Source: JAIYDJ01 sp031400505
GTDB taxonomy: Bacteria > Pseudomonadota > Alphaproteobacteria > Rhodobacterales > Rhodobacteraceae
Assembly (NCBI GenBank): GCA_031400505.1
Contig: JANNPZ010000079.1
Location: 62,001 to 126,000 of the forward strand
Reading direction: 5' to 3'
DNA: 64,000 nucleotides
This document shows, in pieces, positions 17,109-25,684 of the stretch (position 1 is the stretch's first letter; each line of letters starts with the position of its first letter). The notes under the pieces are model-generated. The model made no database searches, was not told the DNA's origin, and saw only the letters and a list, made by a program, of their open reading frames with translations. Position numbers and translations under genes: made by a program.

Positions 17109-17704
17109 AGAAACCCGAACTGCCGTCCCGCCGGGTCGTGAACGGCCTCGGCAAATCCGAGATCATCGTCACCCCGACCGGCTTGCAGATAGTGGAGGAA
17201 CTGGCCGCGAAGGGGTGCAGCGTCGTGACCATCGCCGCCGCCCTCGGGGTGAACAAGGAGACTTTCCTCCATCAGCGCCGCCGCGACCCCGCTGTTGAAG
17301 AAGCGTTCGAGAACGGTCGCGCAAGGGAACACGACAGGCTGGTGGCGAACCTGAACACCGCCGCCGCATCTGGCAACGTGGTGGCGTCGATCTTCCTTTT
17401 GCGCGCGCGGCACGGCTACCAGTCGTCCGAGGGCATCGACGTGAACGTGAACGTCAACACCGGGGGCGTGCTGCTGCTGCCTGCCGAGGTGACGGTCGAA
17501 CAGTATCTCGCGCAGAAGGCGGCAGATGGCGACATGGTGGACGTGACCCCGGCTTACCGGCCCGCCCTATACCCGGGCCACGCGCCGCCGCTGGAACACA
17601 TTCCCGTCGCGCCCCCGCCCCCACCGGAACCGACACCCGCCCGCCCCGCACCGTCGGGCACCACCATCGCGCCTTTCCCCGGCAGAACGACCCGGGGCGA
17701 CTGA
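17105..17704 (+). CDS. Helix-turn-helix protein, terminase small-subunit-like
   Basis: A 199-residue protein whose residues 25-110 look like phage terminase small subunits: GCSVVTIAAALGVNKETFLHQRR is a helix-turn-helix, followed by DPAVEEAFENGRAREHDRL and a helical stretch ending FLLRARHGY. The last 60 residues are low-complexity and Pro-rich (APPPPPEPTPARPAP). ATGA overlap with the serine recombinase gene. A packaging-recognition or DNA-binding role is suggested, but no large terminase gene is present in the window. The similarity is by eye only. Confidence 0.6.
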   Translation: MKKPELPSRRVVNGLGKSEIIVTPTGLQIVEELAAKGCSVVTIAAALGVNKETFLHQRRRDPAVEEAFENGRAREHDRLVANLNTAAASGNVVASIFLLRARHGYQSSEGIDVNVNVNTGGVLLLPAEVTVEQYLAQKAADGDMVDVTPAYRPALYPGHAPPLEHIPVAPPPPPEPTPARPAPSGTTIAPFPGRTTRGD

Positions 17705-17871
17705 TGCGCGCCCTGATCCTGACCTTGGCCGTCGCGGGCTGCACCCCGCCGCCCACCACCGTCAGCCCGACCGAGGCCCGGGGCATCGCCATGCTGCACG
17801 CCCTGCGCGCTGCCGACCCGTGTGAGGCCGACCCGCTCTGCCGTGAGGTGCGCCGTGGAAACGCGCCTTGA
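17704..17871 (+). CDS. Small putative lipoprotein, 55 aa
   Basis: MRALILTLAVAGC is a complete lipoprotein signal with lipobox AVAGC, followed by a Pro/Thr-rich stretch and three further Cys. The stop of the preceding gene overlaps its ATG, and the next gene starts inside its 3' end in another frame. The nested small lipoprotein arrangement recalls phage Rz1-type genes, but the partner does not look like an Rz protein, so function is unknown. Confidence 0.5.
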   Translation: MRALILTLAVAGCTPPPTTVSPTEARGIAMLHALRAADPCEADPLCREVRRGNAP

Positions 17872-18121
17872 AGTCTATGCCAACGCCGCCGGATTGCTCT
17901 GTCGCCTCGGTTTCGCCGCCCGCGCCGAACCTGCTTTCATCCCCGCCGGGCAGTCGAAAGCTGTCGTCGCCCTCGTGACCGACGCCCCGCCGGTGCTGGT
18001 CGGCCATGCCGTCTCGCAGGTCGCCACCGACCCCGAACCGCACCTGCCGACCACGTCCGCGCGGGTGCCGAAGGCGAAGGCCTGGGAGCCCGGCGACCCG
18101 CAGCACGCGTGGTGGCCGTAG
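17855..18121 (+). CDS. Hypothetical protein, 88 aa
   Basis: Begins with GTG at 17855, overlapping the lipoprotein gene by 17 bases. The sequence is VETRLEVYANAAGLLCRLGFAARAEPAFIP..., with no recognised motif. It ends DPQHAWWP. The start is uncertain; the reading frame could be chance in this GC-rich stretch. About 190 bases without a gene follow before the next start, which has a CAGGAG ribosome site. Confidence 0.4.
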   Translation: METRLEVYANAAGLLCRLGFAARAEPAFIPAGQSKAVVALVTDAPPVLVGHAVSQVATDPEPHLPTTSARVPKAKAWEPGDPQHAWWP

Positions 18122-18313
18122 GCTGCCCGCCGGTGCCCTTCGCGCCCCCGCCGGGTATCTGCGTGGCCGAAAACCGGCAAGGCCCTTCCTGCGCCAAATC
18201 TCACGGCCCCCCGGCAAAAGCAACGGATCGCCCTAGGGTCGCACAACCGGAACGGGTATTCTGGGCGCATTGAGGGCAGGCATTGGCGCCAGCCCACGGC
18301 ACAGGAGCCCGAC

Positions 18314-19042
18314 ATGGCGCAACCCGCCCTGAACGACGACAATCCCCCCATCCCGCTTTCGACCGTCCCCGTCCTCGGGGTCGCTGACGTGATCTCGCTG
18401 GCCGAGGTCGCGGCGCGGCGCGCTGAAAAGTTCGGCGCTACCATCGACACCCTGACCAAGGGCGTCGCCGCCCGTGCGTCCGAGGTGCAGGCCAGCTTGC
18501 AGAATGCCGACTTCCCCCGGCGCGACGTTGACGCCGCCGTCGCCAAGGCGGCTGCGAAGGCGCGGGCCGAGGTGACGGCCAATTCCAGTGATGCCCGCTG
18601 GACGGCCCTTCGCGAACTGGACGCCGCCGCCGCCAGCCTCGAAACCACGGCGCAGCTTTACGCCAACCCCGTCGCGGTGCTGGCCCGCGCTGGCATCGGC
18701 AGTGTCGAACGCACCAACTTCCTGACGCAGCTTCAGGGCGCGGGTCCGGTGGAATTGCGCCAGATGGCCCTTCTGGCCGCTTCGACCGGCAACAAGGTGA
18801 TGGGTGCGGCCATCGTGTCGATCATCGACCGGATGCCCCGCAAGGACCGCCCATTCAGCGCCGCCGACCTCGCCGAACGCCTCGTCGGGGATGAAACCCG
18901 CAAGGTGCAGGCCGCTATCGCCGCCGTTCGCCACGCGGCGCAGGCAAGCATCGTTCGCAACCGTGAGTGGGAGGCCGGAAAGGCCAGCGGTCTGGACCGC
19001 CTCAAGCTCGCCCTGAACAACCCCAGCCGGAAGGAAACCTGA
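18314..19042 (+). CDS. Hypothetical helical protein, 242 aa
   Basis: I do not recognise a family. The Ala-rich sequence is predicted mostly helical (EVAARRAEKFGATIDTLTKGVAARASEVQASLQ; AAKARAEVTANSSDARWTALRELDAAAASLE), so coiled-coil or bundle structure is likely. It has no signal peptide or membrane segment. CAGGAG lies seven bases before the ATG. It begins a three-gene run (18314-19681) with two-base and overlapping junctions, so these three are probably one unit. Confidence 0.65.
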   Translation: MAQPALNDDNPPIPLSTVPVLGVADVISLAEVAARRAEKFGATIDTLTKGVAARASEVQASLQNADFPRRDVDAAVAKAAAKARAEVTANSSDARWTALRELDAAAASLETTAQLYANPVAVLARAGIGSVERTNFLTQLQGAGPVELRQMALLAASTGNKVMGAAIVSIIDRMPRKDRPFSAADLAERLVGDETRKVQAAIAAVRHAAQASIVRNREWEAGKASGLDRLKLALNNPSRKET

Positions 19043-19043
19043 C

Positions 19044-19307
19044 ATGGCAATCTTGTATCTGCTGCACACGCCCAACGGGCGCGACGACCTGCACAACACG
19101 GCGGGGCTGCATGGCGCGCTGATCGACGCCGCCAACCCCGCCGCCGCCATCACCGCCGCCAACGCGCTGGCACCCGACCTGAACGGCCCGTTCAACGCTT
19201 GCACCGTCGTGCAGGTGGCGGCAGCGGCGCAGGGCGGTTTCGTCAACTGCCTGATCGAGGGCAACGTGGTGGGCGCGGCCTACTCAGGCCCCCGGCGGGG
19301 GCGCTGA
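19044..19307 (+). CDS. Hypothetical protein, 87 aa
   Basis: A small unknown protein (MAILYLLHTPNGRDDLHNTAGLHGALIDAANPAAA...). It starts two bases after the preceding stop and its own last base is the first base of the next ATG. The tight packing supports a real gene. No family recognised. Confidence 0.6.
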   Translation: MAILYLLHTPNGRDDLHNTAGLHGALIDAANPAAAITAANALAPDLNGPFNACTVVQVAAAAQGGFVNCLIEGNVVGAAYSGPRRGR

Positions 19308-19681
19308 TGACCGCTGCCCGGGCGGAAGCCGACGAGCGGATCGTGTCGGCCTACCATGTCCTGCTGTCGGACGACCTGCGCCTCGCCCACGCCGCGATCT
19401 TGGCATACGCCGACGCCGTCAACGATGACTACTGGCCGAGGGGGCGCGACGTAATCCGGTTCGCCCGGTTCTACGGCGTGAAGCAGACGGCCCTCGGGGG
19501 CCTTGTCGGCCTGCTGCCCTACCGGGTCGGGCGGCGCACGGTCTGGGTCGATGCGGCACGGGTGCCCGACATGGCGCGGCGGGTCGGTCTGGCGACCTTC
19601 CCCCGCGACGCGCTGGTGTCGTTCGGCATCTTCCGCGCCGCCGCTGCCACGCTGGATCGTGAGTCCGCCACGGTTCACTGA
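19307..19681 (+). CDS. Hypothetical protein, 124 aa
   Basis: Unknown. MTAARAEADERIVSAYHVLLSDDLRLAHAAILAYADAVNDDYWPRG followed by a basic segment with VKQTALGGLVGLLPYRVGRRTVWVDAARV. A helix-turn-helix is conceivable in the first half but not clear. It overlaps the preceding gene by one base and ends six bases before a strong hairpin. Confidence 0.6.
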   Translation: MTAARAEADERIVSAYHVLLSDDLRLAHAAILAYADAVNDDYWPRGRDVIRFARFYGVKQTALGGLVGLLPYRVGRRTVWVDAARVPDMARRVGLATFPRDALVSFGIFRAAAATLDRESATVH

Positions 19682-19686
19682 AAACA

Positions 19687-19711
19687 CGCCGCCCGGCTGA
19701 CCCGGGCGGCG
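19687..19711. terminator. Hairpin between converging gene groups
   Basis: CGCCGCCCGG and CCGGGCGGCG form a perfect 10-bp stem with a CTGAC loop. On the minus strand the stem is followed by GTGTTTT, so it fits a terminator for the leftward gene at 19721-20110, and it may also stop the rightward group ending at 19681. Confidence 0.75.
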
Positions 19712-19720
19712 CAGTCGCCG

Positions 19721-20110
19721 TCAGTTGCGCATGCCCTTCCGGCTGTGCTTCTTCACCGCCAGCGCCGCCTGCAGCGCAGCCTGCTTGACCCTATCGAGGG
19801 CCTCCGCCGCTTCCTGTTCGCCGGGGTCGCCGAACTCCACCGAGTGCCACTCGGCATACCGGGCGATGACGAGCAACACGTCCGGCACCATGCCGTAGTG
19901 CCGCTGCCCGAGGGCGTGGTCCTGCCGGACCTGATCCACGATCAACTGCCCGAACAGGAACATCAGCGGCGACATGCCGATGCAGTCCCATTGGTCCGTC
20001 GCAAGTTCTTCAAGGTGGTCCATCGTCCGGCGTGTCTTTGCCCGTTCCAGCGCGTCCATTTTGGCGTTGGTCTTGCGCAGGCTTTCGGGCATGTCGTTGA
20101 TGACAGTCAT
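19721..20110 (-). CDS. Hypothetical protein, 129 aa
   Basis: Unknown soluble protein with acidic and basic helices (MPESLRKTNAKMDALERAKTRRTMDHLEELATDQWD...) and a basic tail ending SRKGMRN. The ATG at 20110 is preferred to the one at 20116, because GAGAGG abuts the first but stands six bases from the second. First of the leftward genes on the right half of the element. Confidence 0.65.
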   Translation of the reverse strand: MTVINDMPESLRKTNAKMDALERAKTRRTMDHLEELATDQWDCIGMSPLMFLFGQLIVDQVRQDHALGQRHYGMVPDVLLVIARYAEWHSVEFGDPGEQEAAEALDRVKQAALQAALAVKKHSRKGMRN

Positions 20111-20173
20111 TTTCATCCTCTCTCATGACTTGGGGGGTGACGCCGCCCGACACCCGCCGGACGGCGGTTGGGC

Positions 20174-20464
20174 TCAGCGCATGTCCGCAATCGTCACAAG
20201 CAACTTGAGCCGCTTGCTCAGGTCCGGGTGGATCGACGAGCTTTTCGCCATCTTCCTCGCCATGAAAGCCATGCCCCTCATGAGCTGCACGGCGTTTTCG
20301 TTGTTGTGATACCACCATTGATCGTCGGTGACGCGCTCTGCGAGCAACAGAGCGGCACGGCGGGCAGGGTCGCGGTAGCAGTTCTGGCGCTCCTCTGCCA
20401 AGAGGTCCGAAAGGGCACGCGCCCGGTTCGGGATAGCGTGGACGTTGTTCATTTTTCTCACCAT
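20174..20464 (-). CDS. Hypothetical protein, 96 aa
   Basis: Unknown. MVRKMNNVHAIPNRARALSDLLAEERQNCYRDPARRAALLLAERVTDDQWWYHNNENAVQLMRG..., a helical soluble protein. GGGGA stands about seven bases before ATG 20464; ATG 20452 is a second option. The open frame continues upstream to 20689 from a GTG, but that extension is Pro/Arg-rich noise. It is leftward and upstream of the gene at 19721-20110, so both may share a transcript. The 240 bp to the methyltransferase stop hold no gene I can support. Confidence 0.6.
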   Translation of the reverse strand: MVRKMNNVHAIPNRARALSDLLAEERQNCYRDPARRAALLLAERVTDDQWWYHNNENAVQLMRGMAFMARKMAKSSSIHPDLSKRLKLLVTIADMR

Positions 20465-20707
20465 CTTGTTTGTCCCCTTTGGCCCAGTGCCTCCAGCGGT
20501 GAGGTGACATTCGCAAATCCCGCTCCCCGCCGCAGTCGCGGTATGTTGGGCCTGAATCCGGGGGGAAGTGCCGCTACGCCACACCCGGTTGGGGACCGGA
20601 CTCGGGGTGCGATTTGGGCGGGGATAAGTGGCTGAAAGCGCTGGGCGCGCGCGTGCGATTTTCGGTGGCCCTTCCGGGGTGGTCGTCACCGGGCCGGTCG
20701 GCTGCCG

Positions 20708-21850
20708 CTAAGCAGCGACACTCTGGGCGTTGATGCACTGCATCAGGTGGTCGCCAATCGCCTTTCCGAGGAGGGGCGGCACCGCGTTGCCGACCTGAAC
20801 ATACTGGTCGGTGCGGGAACCACAGAACTCGAACCAGTCGGGGAATGCTTGCAGGCGCGCGGCTTCGCGGACTGAAATTGCCCGGGTCTGATCCGGGTGG
20901 ATGTAGGCCCCCCAGTGGATGTCACACTTCGTCAAGACGGTGCAGGAAAGCCCGTCCCACGTCATCCGACCGTAGCGCTTGGTGTGGTCCGACCGTTTGG
21001 CGCGCTGCATCCCGGCGGGCAGCAGGTCGAACGGAATGTCGCGCCAGCTTCCCCCCGGCGGGATGTGTGCAAGGCGTTCGATGTTGACTGCACCGAGCCT
21101 CGGGGCCGCGTGGTCGGCCACTGTGGTCGCTTCGCCGCGCATGAGGCGCTGGAACGTCGTAGGCGCGCCCGACAGGTAGGGGACGCGCCCCCGATCTTCC
21201 CCGTTGGCAAGCGGCGGCAGGTCGCCGATGGCGTCCTTGATCGTCGTAAAAGGATGGAGGCCGGGGCCGTGTGTCGGGGCCGGATGCGTGTTCGGCGCGC
21301 CGATCCGGTTGCCGATGAACACGACCCGCCGCCGTTCCTGCGGCACCCCGTAGTCCTCTGCACGCAGCACCCGATCTTCGACCGCATAGCCCAGCGCGCC
21401 CAGTTCTTCCTTAATTGCGCGGACGGCCTCACCGCCACCGATGGAGTAGATGCCCGTGACGTTTTCCATCACGATCCATTCCGGTCGCAATCCTTCGACC
21501 AAGCGCAGGTATTCCTTGAAAAGGGTCGCCCGGGCGTCGTGCATCCCGCGCTGGTGGTTGTAGACCGAATATGCCTGACAGGGCGGGCCACCGACCAGAA
21601 CCGTCAGTTCCCCGCGCCGCAGGCCGGTCTGCGCCATCAGGGCTGCCACCGAAAGGTCTTGGATTGGGACGTTGATGAACTTGGCGTTCGGGTGTGTCCG
21701 GGTGAAAGTTTCGCCAGCGGCGGCGAACAAGTCGTTGCCCGCCAACACCTTGAAACCGGCCATCTCTAGGCCTGCCGACAGGCCGCCAGCGCCACAGAAT
21801 AGGTCTATCGCTGTGTTCTGCATGGTGCCCGCCTGTGCCGATGTTCTCAT
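20708..21850 (-). CDS. DNA cytosine-5 methyltransferase (type II R-M)
   Basis: A 380-residue m5C methyltransferase. Motif I DLFCGAGGLSAG (residues 16-27), motif IV GGPPCQAYS with catalytic Cys 91, motif VI ENVTG (about 130), motif VIII QERRRV and motif X QVGNAVPP near the C-terminus are all intact, so the enzyme should be active. The ATG at 21850 has GGGAC upstream; a second ATG is nine codons in. It lies 42 bases behind the endonuclease-like gene in the same direction. It should protect the host genome at the sites cut by that partner. The target sequence cannot be read from the protein. Confidence 0.93.
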   Translation of the reverse strand: MRTSAQAGTMQNTAIDLFCGAGGLSAGLEMAGFKVLAGNDLFAAAGETFTRTHPNAKFINVPIQDLSVAALMAQTGLRRGELTVLVGGPPCQAYSVYNHQRGMHDARATLFKEYLRLVEGLRPEWIVMENVTGIYSIGGGEAVRAIKEELGALGYAVEDRVLRAEDYGVPQERRRVVFIGNRIGAPNTHPAPTHGPGLHPFTTIKDAIGDLPPLANGEDRGRVPYLSGAPTTFQRLMRGEATTVADHAAPRLGAVNIERLAHIPPGGSWRDIPFDLLPAGMQRAKRSDHTKRYGRMTWDGLSCTVLTKCDIHWGAYIHPDQTRAISVREAARLQAFPDWFEFCGSRTDQYVQVGNAVPPLLGKAIGDHLMQCINAQSVAA

Positions 21851-21892
21851 TTTGTCCCAGATATAATAACAAACCGTGAATTGGGCAACTGC

Positions 21893-22957
21893 CTAGGTGG
21901 CCGACTTCGCCCTGATCCTTTTTTCGAACTCGCCCTGTGAAACCGGGACGCCGCCGGTTAGGCCCAGGGTGGCACTTTCGAGCGTCGTGAAGAACTGCTC
22001 GACCACCTTGAGCTTGAACGGCCCGCCGTCCCCGTCGTCCACGAAATCGACCAGACACCACACGATGTCGGCGTTCGACACGTCGCTGACCCGTTCCATC
22101 TTCCCCATCGAGTCGAAGAACGGCGCATCGACCACCACGGCCATCTTCTTGCCCCAGCGCCGCAACGTCGGAACCTTGGTCAGCAACTGCGGCATGAGGC
22201 GCTTGACGCCGCTGCTGCGGTAGTCCGGGCGGCGCTTTTCGCGGGCCATCGAAAACTTGCCCTGCGTCTCGGTGAGGTGGTCGAACTCGATCCCCATTTT
22301 CTTGCCAGAAAAGTAGACCGCCTGCACCTCGACGGCCACCCATTCCATCGGTGCCCCGGCGGCGCTGTTGGACTTGACCAAGATCATGTCGATCCGGCCA
22401 ACATCTTCGCCTGCGTCGCTGTCGAGGTTGCCGGTGGACTCGAGGAAGCCAACCTCGCCCGAACGCCTCGGTTTCGGGTCTGACAGAAGGTGTTCGCCGA
22501 TCTTGTCGAACGCGATGCCGTCCTGATGGAACCGCCATGGGCACAACGCGCGGACGCGGCCCCGCTTGCCGTCTACTGGGCGCACGACACCTGATTCATC
22601 GGTGTAGGGCCTGATCGAACAGACCCCGCCGGGCTTGGAACAGGTCGGGTGTGGGGTGTTGATCTTGAACGGGCAGGGCAGCTCATGTTCCTGCTGTAAG
22701 GCGAGTTTGCCGCGCAGCACGTCGAGCCGGACCGCATCTTTTGCTGCCAGTGTGCCAGCCGCCGCGATCTTCTCTAACGCCGCCAAACGAAGCTGGTCGG
22801 CTTTCGGCATCGCTGCCACACCAACCTTGTGACGGGCCAAGCGAACCCGGTCCCAGTCGCCCAGTTGCTCGAACGGGTTTCCATACCACTCTGAAATGTG
22901 AAACCGTTCGTCCGCCAACCGCCACCGCCTTTTTGTGTGCAGTTGGACAGATAACAC
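21893..22957 (-). CDS. NotI-like iron-cysteine type II restriction endonuclease
   Basis: A 354-residue protein. Four Cys (C95 in LPCPF, C106, C113 in GGVCS, C139 in ALCPWRF) have the spacing style of the structural iron site of NotI, and the downstream block GRIDMILV (D190) ... VAVEVQAVYFSG (E210-x-Q212) resembles the NotI PD-(D/E)xK core, where EIQTMDFHG occupies the same place. Context with a m5C methyltransferase 42 bases downstream supports a type II restriction role. The N-terminal 80 residues look lineage-specific. Assignment is by eye; the recognition sequence is unknown and need not be that of NotI. It is the last element gene before the right att site. Confidence 0.72.
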   Translation of the reverse strand: MLSVQLHTKRRWRLADERFHISEWYGNPFEQLGDWDRVRLARHKVGVAAMPKADQLRLAALEKIAAAGTLAAKDAVRLDVLRGKLALQQEHELPCPFKINTPHPTCSKPGGVCSIRPYTDESGVVRPVDGKRGRVRALCPWRFHQDGIAFDKIGEHLLSDPKPRRSGEVGFLESTGNLDSDAGEDVGRIDMILVKSNSAAGAPMEWVAVEVQAVYFSGKKMGIEFDHLTETQGKFSMAREKRRPDYRSSGVKRLMPQLLTKVPTLRRWGKKMAVVVDAPFFDSMGKMERVSDVSNADIVWCLVDFVDDGDGGPFKLKVVEQFFTTLESATLGLTGGVPVSQGEFEKRIRAKSAT

Positions 22958-22991
22958 CAGATTTAGTCAATGGGCATTGTGCGGCGGGGCC

Positions 22992-23010
22992 GGGGTAACT
23001 TGGGGGTAAC
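22992..23010 (+). repeat. Arm-type repeat pair inside the right end
   Basis: GGGGTAAC at 22992-22999 and 23003-23010, 88 bases before the att core, mirrors the pair at 10455-10472 left of the other junction. The ~60 bases from here to the tRNA (ending in CCAACTACCTGATT) resemble the sequence at 10473-10518. Confidence 0.65.
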
Positions 23011-23062
23011 AGAGCGTGACCGCCGCCAGATACCACCAACTACCTGATTTTCTGATGATTTA

Positions 23063-23137
<75 letters not shown>

Positions 23138-23153
23138 CGCTTTTTTCCGAGAA

Positions 23154-23173
23154 GTTACCCCGGGCGTTACCCC
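23154..23173 (-). repeat. Arm-type repeat pair right of the tRNA
   Basis: GTTACCCC at 23154-23161 and 23166-23173, the same motif and orientation as the pair just before the integrase (10702-10720). No integrase gene follows, so this looks like the left end of another, now deleted, related element. Confidence 0.6.
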
Positions 23174-23232
23174 GAAGTCGGCGGGGTTCGGAAACTCCCC
23201 ACCATTTCAGCACCTTACGTCACCAGCGCCGC

Positions 23233-23272
<40 letters not shown>

Positions 23273-23460
23273 ATGATCCGGGTGCATCAGCGTCCCGATC
23301 ACTCGTGGGCGGACGTAGACGCAAACGCGGGGTCGTGCAAGAGGTTATGATGAAAATCTGTGGTGCCGCATCGGCGGTTGAAAATGGCATGGCCACGCAA
23401 CGCGACCAGACTTGTCTGCGCAAACTGGACGCAGCCCAACACTTCGGGTAGATGCAAGCA

Positions 23461-23712
23461 ATGACCGATACCCCTTCCGATCCTTCAGCCCCTGGGGGCG
23501 CAAGATCTGCCGACCGCCAAAGGGTGGTCAAGCACCGCGATGACCGGCGCAAGGCTGCATTGAAGGCAAACATGGCACGGCGCAAGGCGCAACAGCGCGG
23601 GCGTGGGGCCGGAAATCATGGCCCGGACCCCGGTTTGGACCCGGACCCGGGCCTGGACCCGGGCGCCGCGGACGACGCGCCGGAAACTGACACTGACACA
23701 AAAAACGGATGA
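23461..23712 (+). CDS. Small basic conserved protein upstream of murA
   Basis: An 83-residue hydrophilic protein. A basic middle (DRQRVVKHRDDRRKAALKANMARRKAQQRGRG) is followed by an acidic tail with a short repeat (GPDPGLDPDPGLDPG). Small proteins with this basic block precede murA in related Rhodobacterales, as I recall. ATG 23461 gives the MTDTPSDP start; another ATG lies nine bases upstream. Seven bases separate it from murA, so they are likely co-transcribed. Function unknown. Confidence 0.7.
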   Translation: MTDTPSDPSAPGGARSADRQRVVKHRDDRRKAALKANMARRKAQQRGRGAGNHGPDPGLDPDPGLDPGAADDAPETDTDTKNG

Positions 23713-23719
23713 GGCAGGC

Positions 23720-24988
23720 ATGGATTCGATACTGGTCAAGGGCAACGGAGCGCTGAACGGGGTGATCCCGATTGCAGGGGCCAAGAATGCCTGCCTGACG
23801 CTGATGCCGGCCACGCTGCTGACGGACGAGCCGCTGACGCTGACAAATGCGCCGCGGCTGTCGGACATTGCGACGATGGCGCAATTGCTGCGCTCGCTGG
23901 GGTCGGAAGTGGTGACACTTCAGGACGGGCAGGTTCTGGCCCTGTCCAGCCACAAGATCGACAATCACACGGCGGATTATGACATCGTCCGCAAGATGCG
24001 GGCGTCGATCCTGGTGCTGGGCCCGATGCTGGCCCGCGACGGCCATGCGGTGGTGTCGCTGCCGGGGGGCTGTGCCATCGGCGCGCGCCCCGTTGATCTT
24101 CACCTGAAGGCCCTTGAGGCGATGGGGGCCGATCTGGACCTGCGCGACGGATATGTGCATGCAAAGGCCCCCGGGGGGCGGCTGAAAGGGGCGGTCATCA
24201 ACTTTCCCTTTGTGTCGGTCGGCGCGACCGAGAACGCGCTGCTGGCGGCAACTTTGGCGAAAGGGACCACCGAAATCCGCACTGCGGCGCGCGAGCCGGA
24301 GATTGTCGATCTGGCGCAGTGCCTGCGCCGCATGGGCGCGCAGATCGATGGTGAGGGCACCAGCACCATCACCGTGCAGGGCGTCGACCGCCTGAACGGT
24401 GCGACGCACCGCGTGGTTGCCGACCGGATCGAGCTTGGCACCTACATGCTTGTCCCCGCAATCTGCGGTGGCGAGGTGGAGTGTCTGGGCGGAAGGCTCG
24501 ATCTGGTTGGGGCTTTTTGCGAACGGCTAGATGCAGCGGGGGTGTCAGTCACGCAAACCCCGACCGGTCTGAAAGTTTCGCGCAAGAATGGGCAGATAAG
24601 AGCTGTCAATGTCACCACTGAACCCTTCCCCGGCTTTCCGACCGATTTGCAGGCGCAGATGATGGCACTCTTGAGCACGGCCAACGGTGTGTCGGTGCTT
24701 GAGGAAAGGATCTTTGAAAACCGCTTCATGCATGCGCCGGAACTGGCGCGCATGGGCGCGCGGATCGACGTGCATGGCGGCACGGCAACGGTGACCGGTG
24801 TTGACAGGCTGCGGGGCGCACGGGTGATGGCGACCGATCTGCGGGCCAGCGTGTCTTTGATCCTGGCGGGGCTTGCTGCCGAAGGCGAAACCGTGGTCAG
24901 CCGGGTTTATCATCTCGACCGTGGATACGAGAAGGTCGAGGAAAAGTTGCGGACCTGCGGGGCCCGGATCGAGCGGATCAAGGCATGA
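23720..24988 (+). CDS. murA: UDP-N-acetylglucosamine 1-carboxyvinyltransferase
   Basis: A 422-residue cytoplasmic enzyme, standard length, that transfers enolpyruvate from PEP to UDP-GlcNAc in the first committed step of peptidoglycan synthesis. Lys22 in GAKNACL and the fosfomycin-reactive Cys118 in LPGGCAIGARPVDLH are present; the C-terminal half has the usual DLRASVSLILAGLAAEG and HLDRGYE motifs. GAGGCAGGC before ATG 23720. The stop overlaps the start of the DUF2948 gene by four bases. Confidence 0.97.
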   Translation: MDSILVKGNGALNGVIPIAGAKNACLTLMPATLLTDEPLTLTNAPRLSDIATMAQLLRSLGSEVVTLQDGQVLALSSHKIDNHTADYDIVRKMRASILVLGPMLARDGHAVVSLPGGCAIGARPVDLHLKALEAMGADLDLRDGYVHAKAPGGRLKGAVINFPFVSVGATENALLAATLAKGTTEIRTAAREPEIVDLAQCLRRMGAQIDGEGTSTITVQGVDRLNGATHRVVADRIELGTYMLVPAICGGEVECLGGRLDLVGAFCERLDAAGVSVTQTPTGLKVSRKNGQIRAVNVTTEPFPGFPTDLQAQMMALLSTANGVSVLEERIFENRFMHAPELARMGARIDVHGGTATVTGVDRLRGARVMATDLRASVSLILAGLAAEGETVVSRVYHLDRGYEKVEEKLRTCGARIERIKA

Positions 24989-25461
24989 TGGACGCCCGGT
25001 TTCAAGACGCCGATGCAGGTCCGCTGCGCTTGACGGCGGACGATGCCGATGGGCTGGTGGTGATTTCTGCATTGGTGCAGGACGCGGTCTTTCCGATCAC
25101 GGAAATGACCTTTGCCCGCCGCTGCCGCCGCTTTGCCGTGATGTTGAACCGTCTGCGCCGCGAGGATGCGCGCCTGTCATCGACGCCGGCGCGTCCGGTG
25201 GAACGGGTGCAAAGCCTGCTGGTGTTCGACGAAGTGCTGGCGGTACATCTGTCCGGCATCGACCGGGCGCAACAGGATACGGTGCTTAGCTTGCTCGCCG
25301 TGACGTTCGAACCGCAGGCCGATGGCGTGGGGCGCGTTTTGCTGACTTTGGCAGGGGACGGCGCAGTGGCGCTGACCGTCGAGGCACTGGATGTGCATCT
25401 GCGCGATGTGACAAGGCCCTATGTCGCGCCGTCCGGCAAGATGCCCGATCACGGCGCCTAG
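24985..25461 (+). CDS. DUF2948 family protein
   Basis: A 158-residue alphaproteobacterial protein of unknown function. The pattern LRLTADDADGLVVISALVQDAVFPITEMTFARRCRRFAVMLNRLR and the ending VEALDVHLRDVTRPYVAPSGKMPDH fit DUF2948, which commonly follows murA in this group. It is coupled to murA by ATGA. In many relatives hisD comes next; here the AT-rich orphan gene stands in that place. Confidence 0.88.
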   Translation: MMDARFQDADAGPLRLTADDADGLVVISALVQDAVFPITEMTFARRCRRFAVMLNRLRREDARLSSTPARPVERVQSLLVFDEVLAVHLSGIDRAQQDTVLSLLAVTFEPQADGVGRVLLTLAGDGAVALTVEALDVHLRDVTRPYVAPSGKMPDHGA

Positions 25462-25684
25462 TCTTGCATTGATGCCCGGCCGCCAGCGCCAGTTTGCCGG
25501 CAGACCAGGGCCCCTCTCGGCCAGGATATGGCTGCGCTGGCCCGTGGCGCAAAACGCCGCGCCCGACTGCACCGCACAGTCGGTCGGCAGCCGGATTTTG
25601 ACGTGGTCGCTTTGCAATTGTTCGCAGCGATAGCAGAGGATAGACTTTTCAAGCGGAGATACGTCAGGCAGCCGGAGGAACCGA

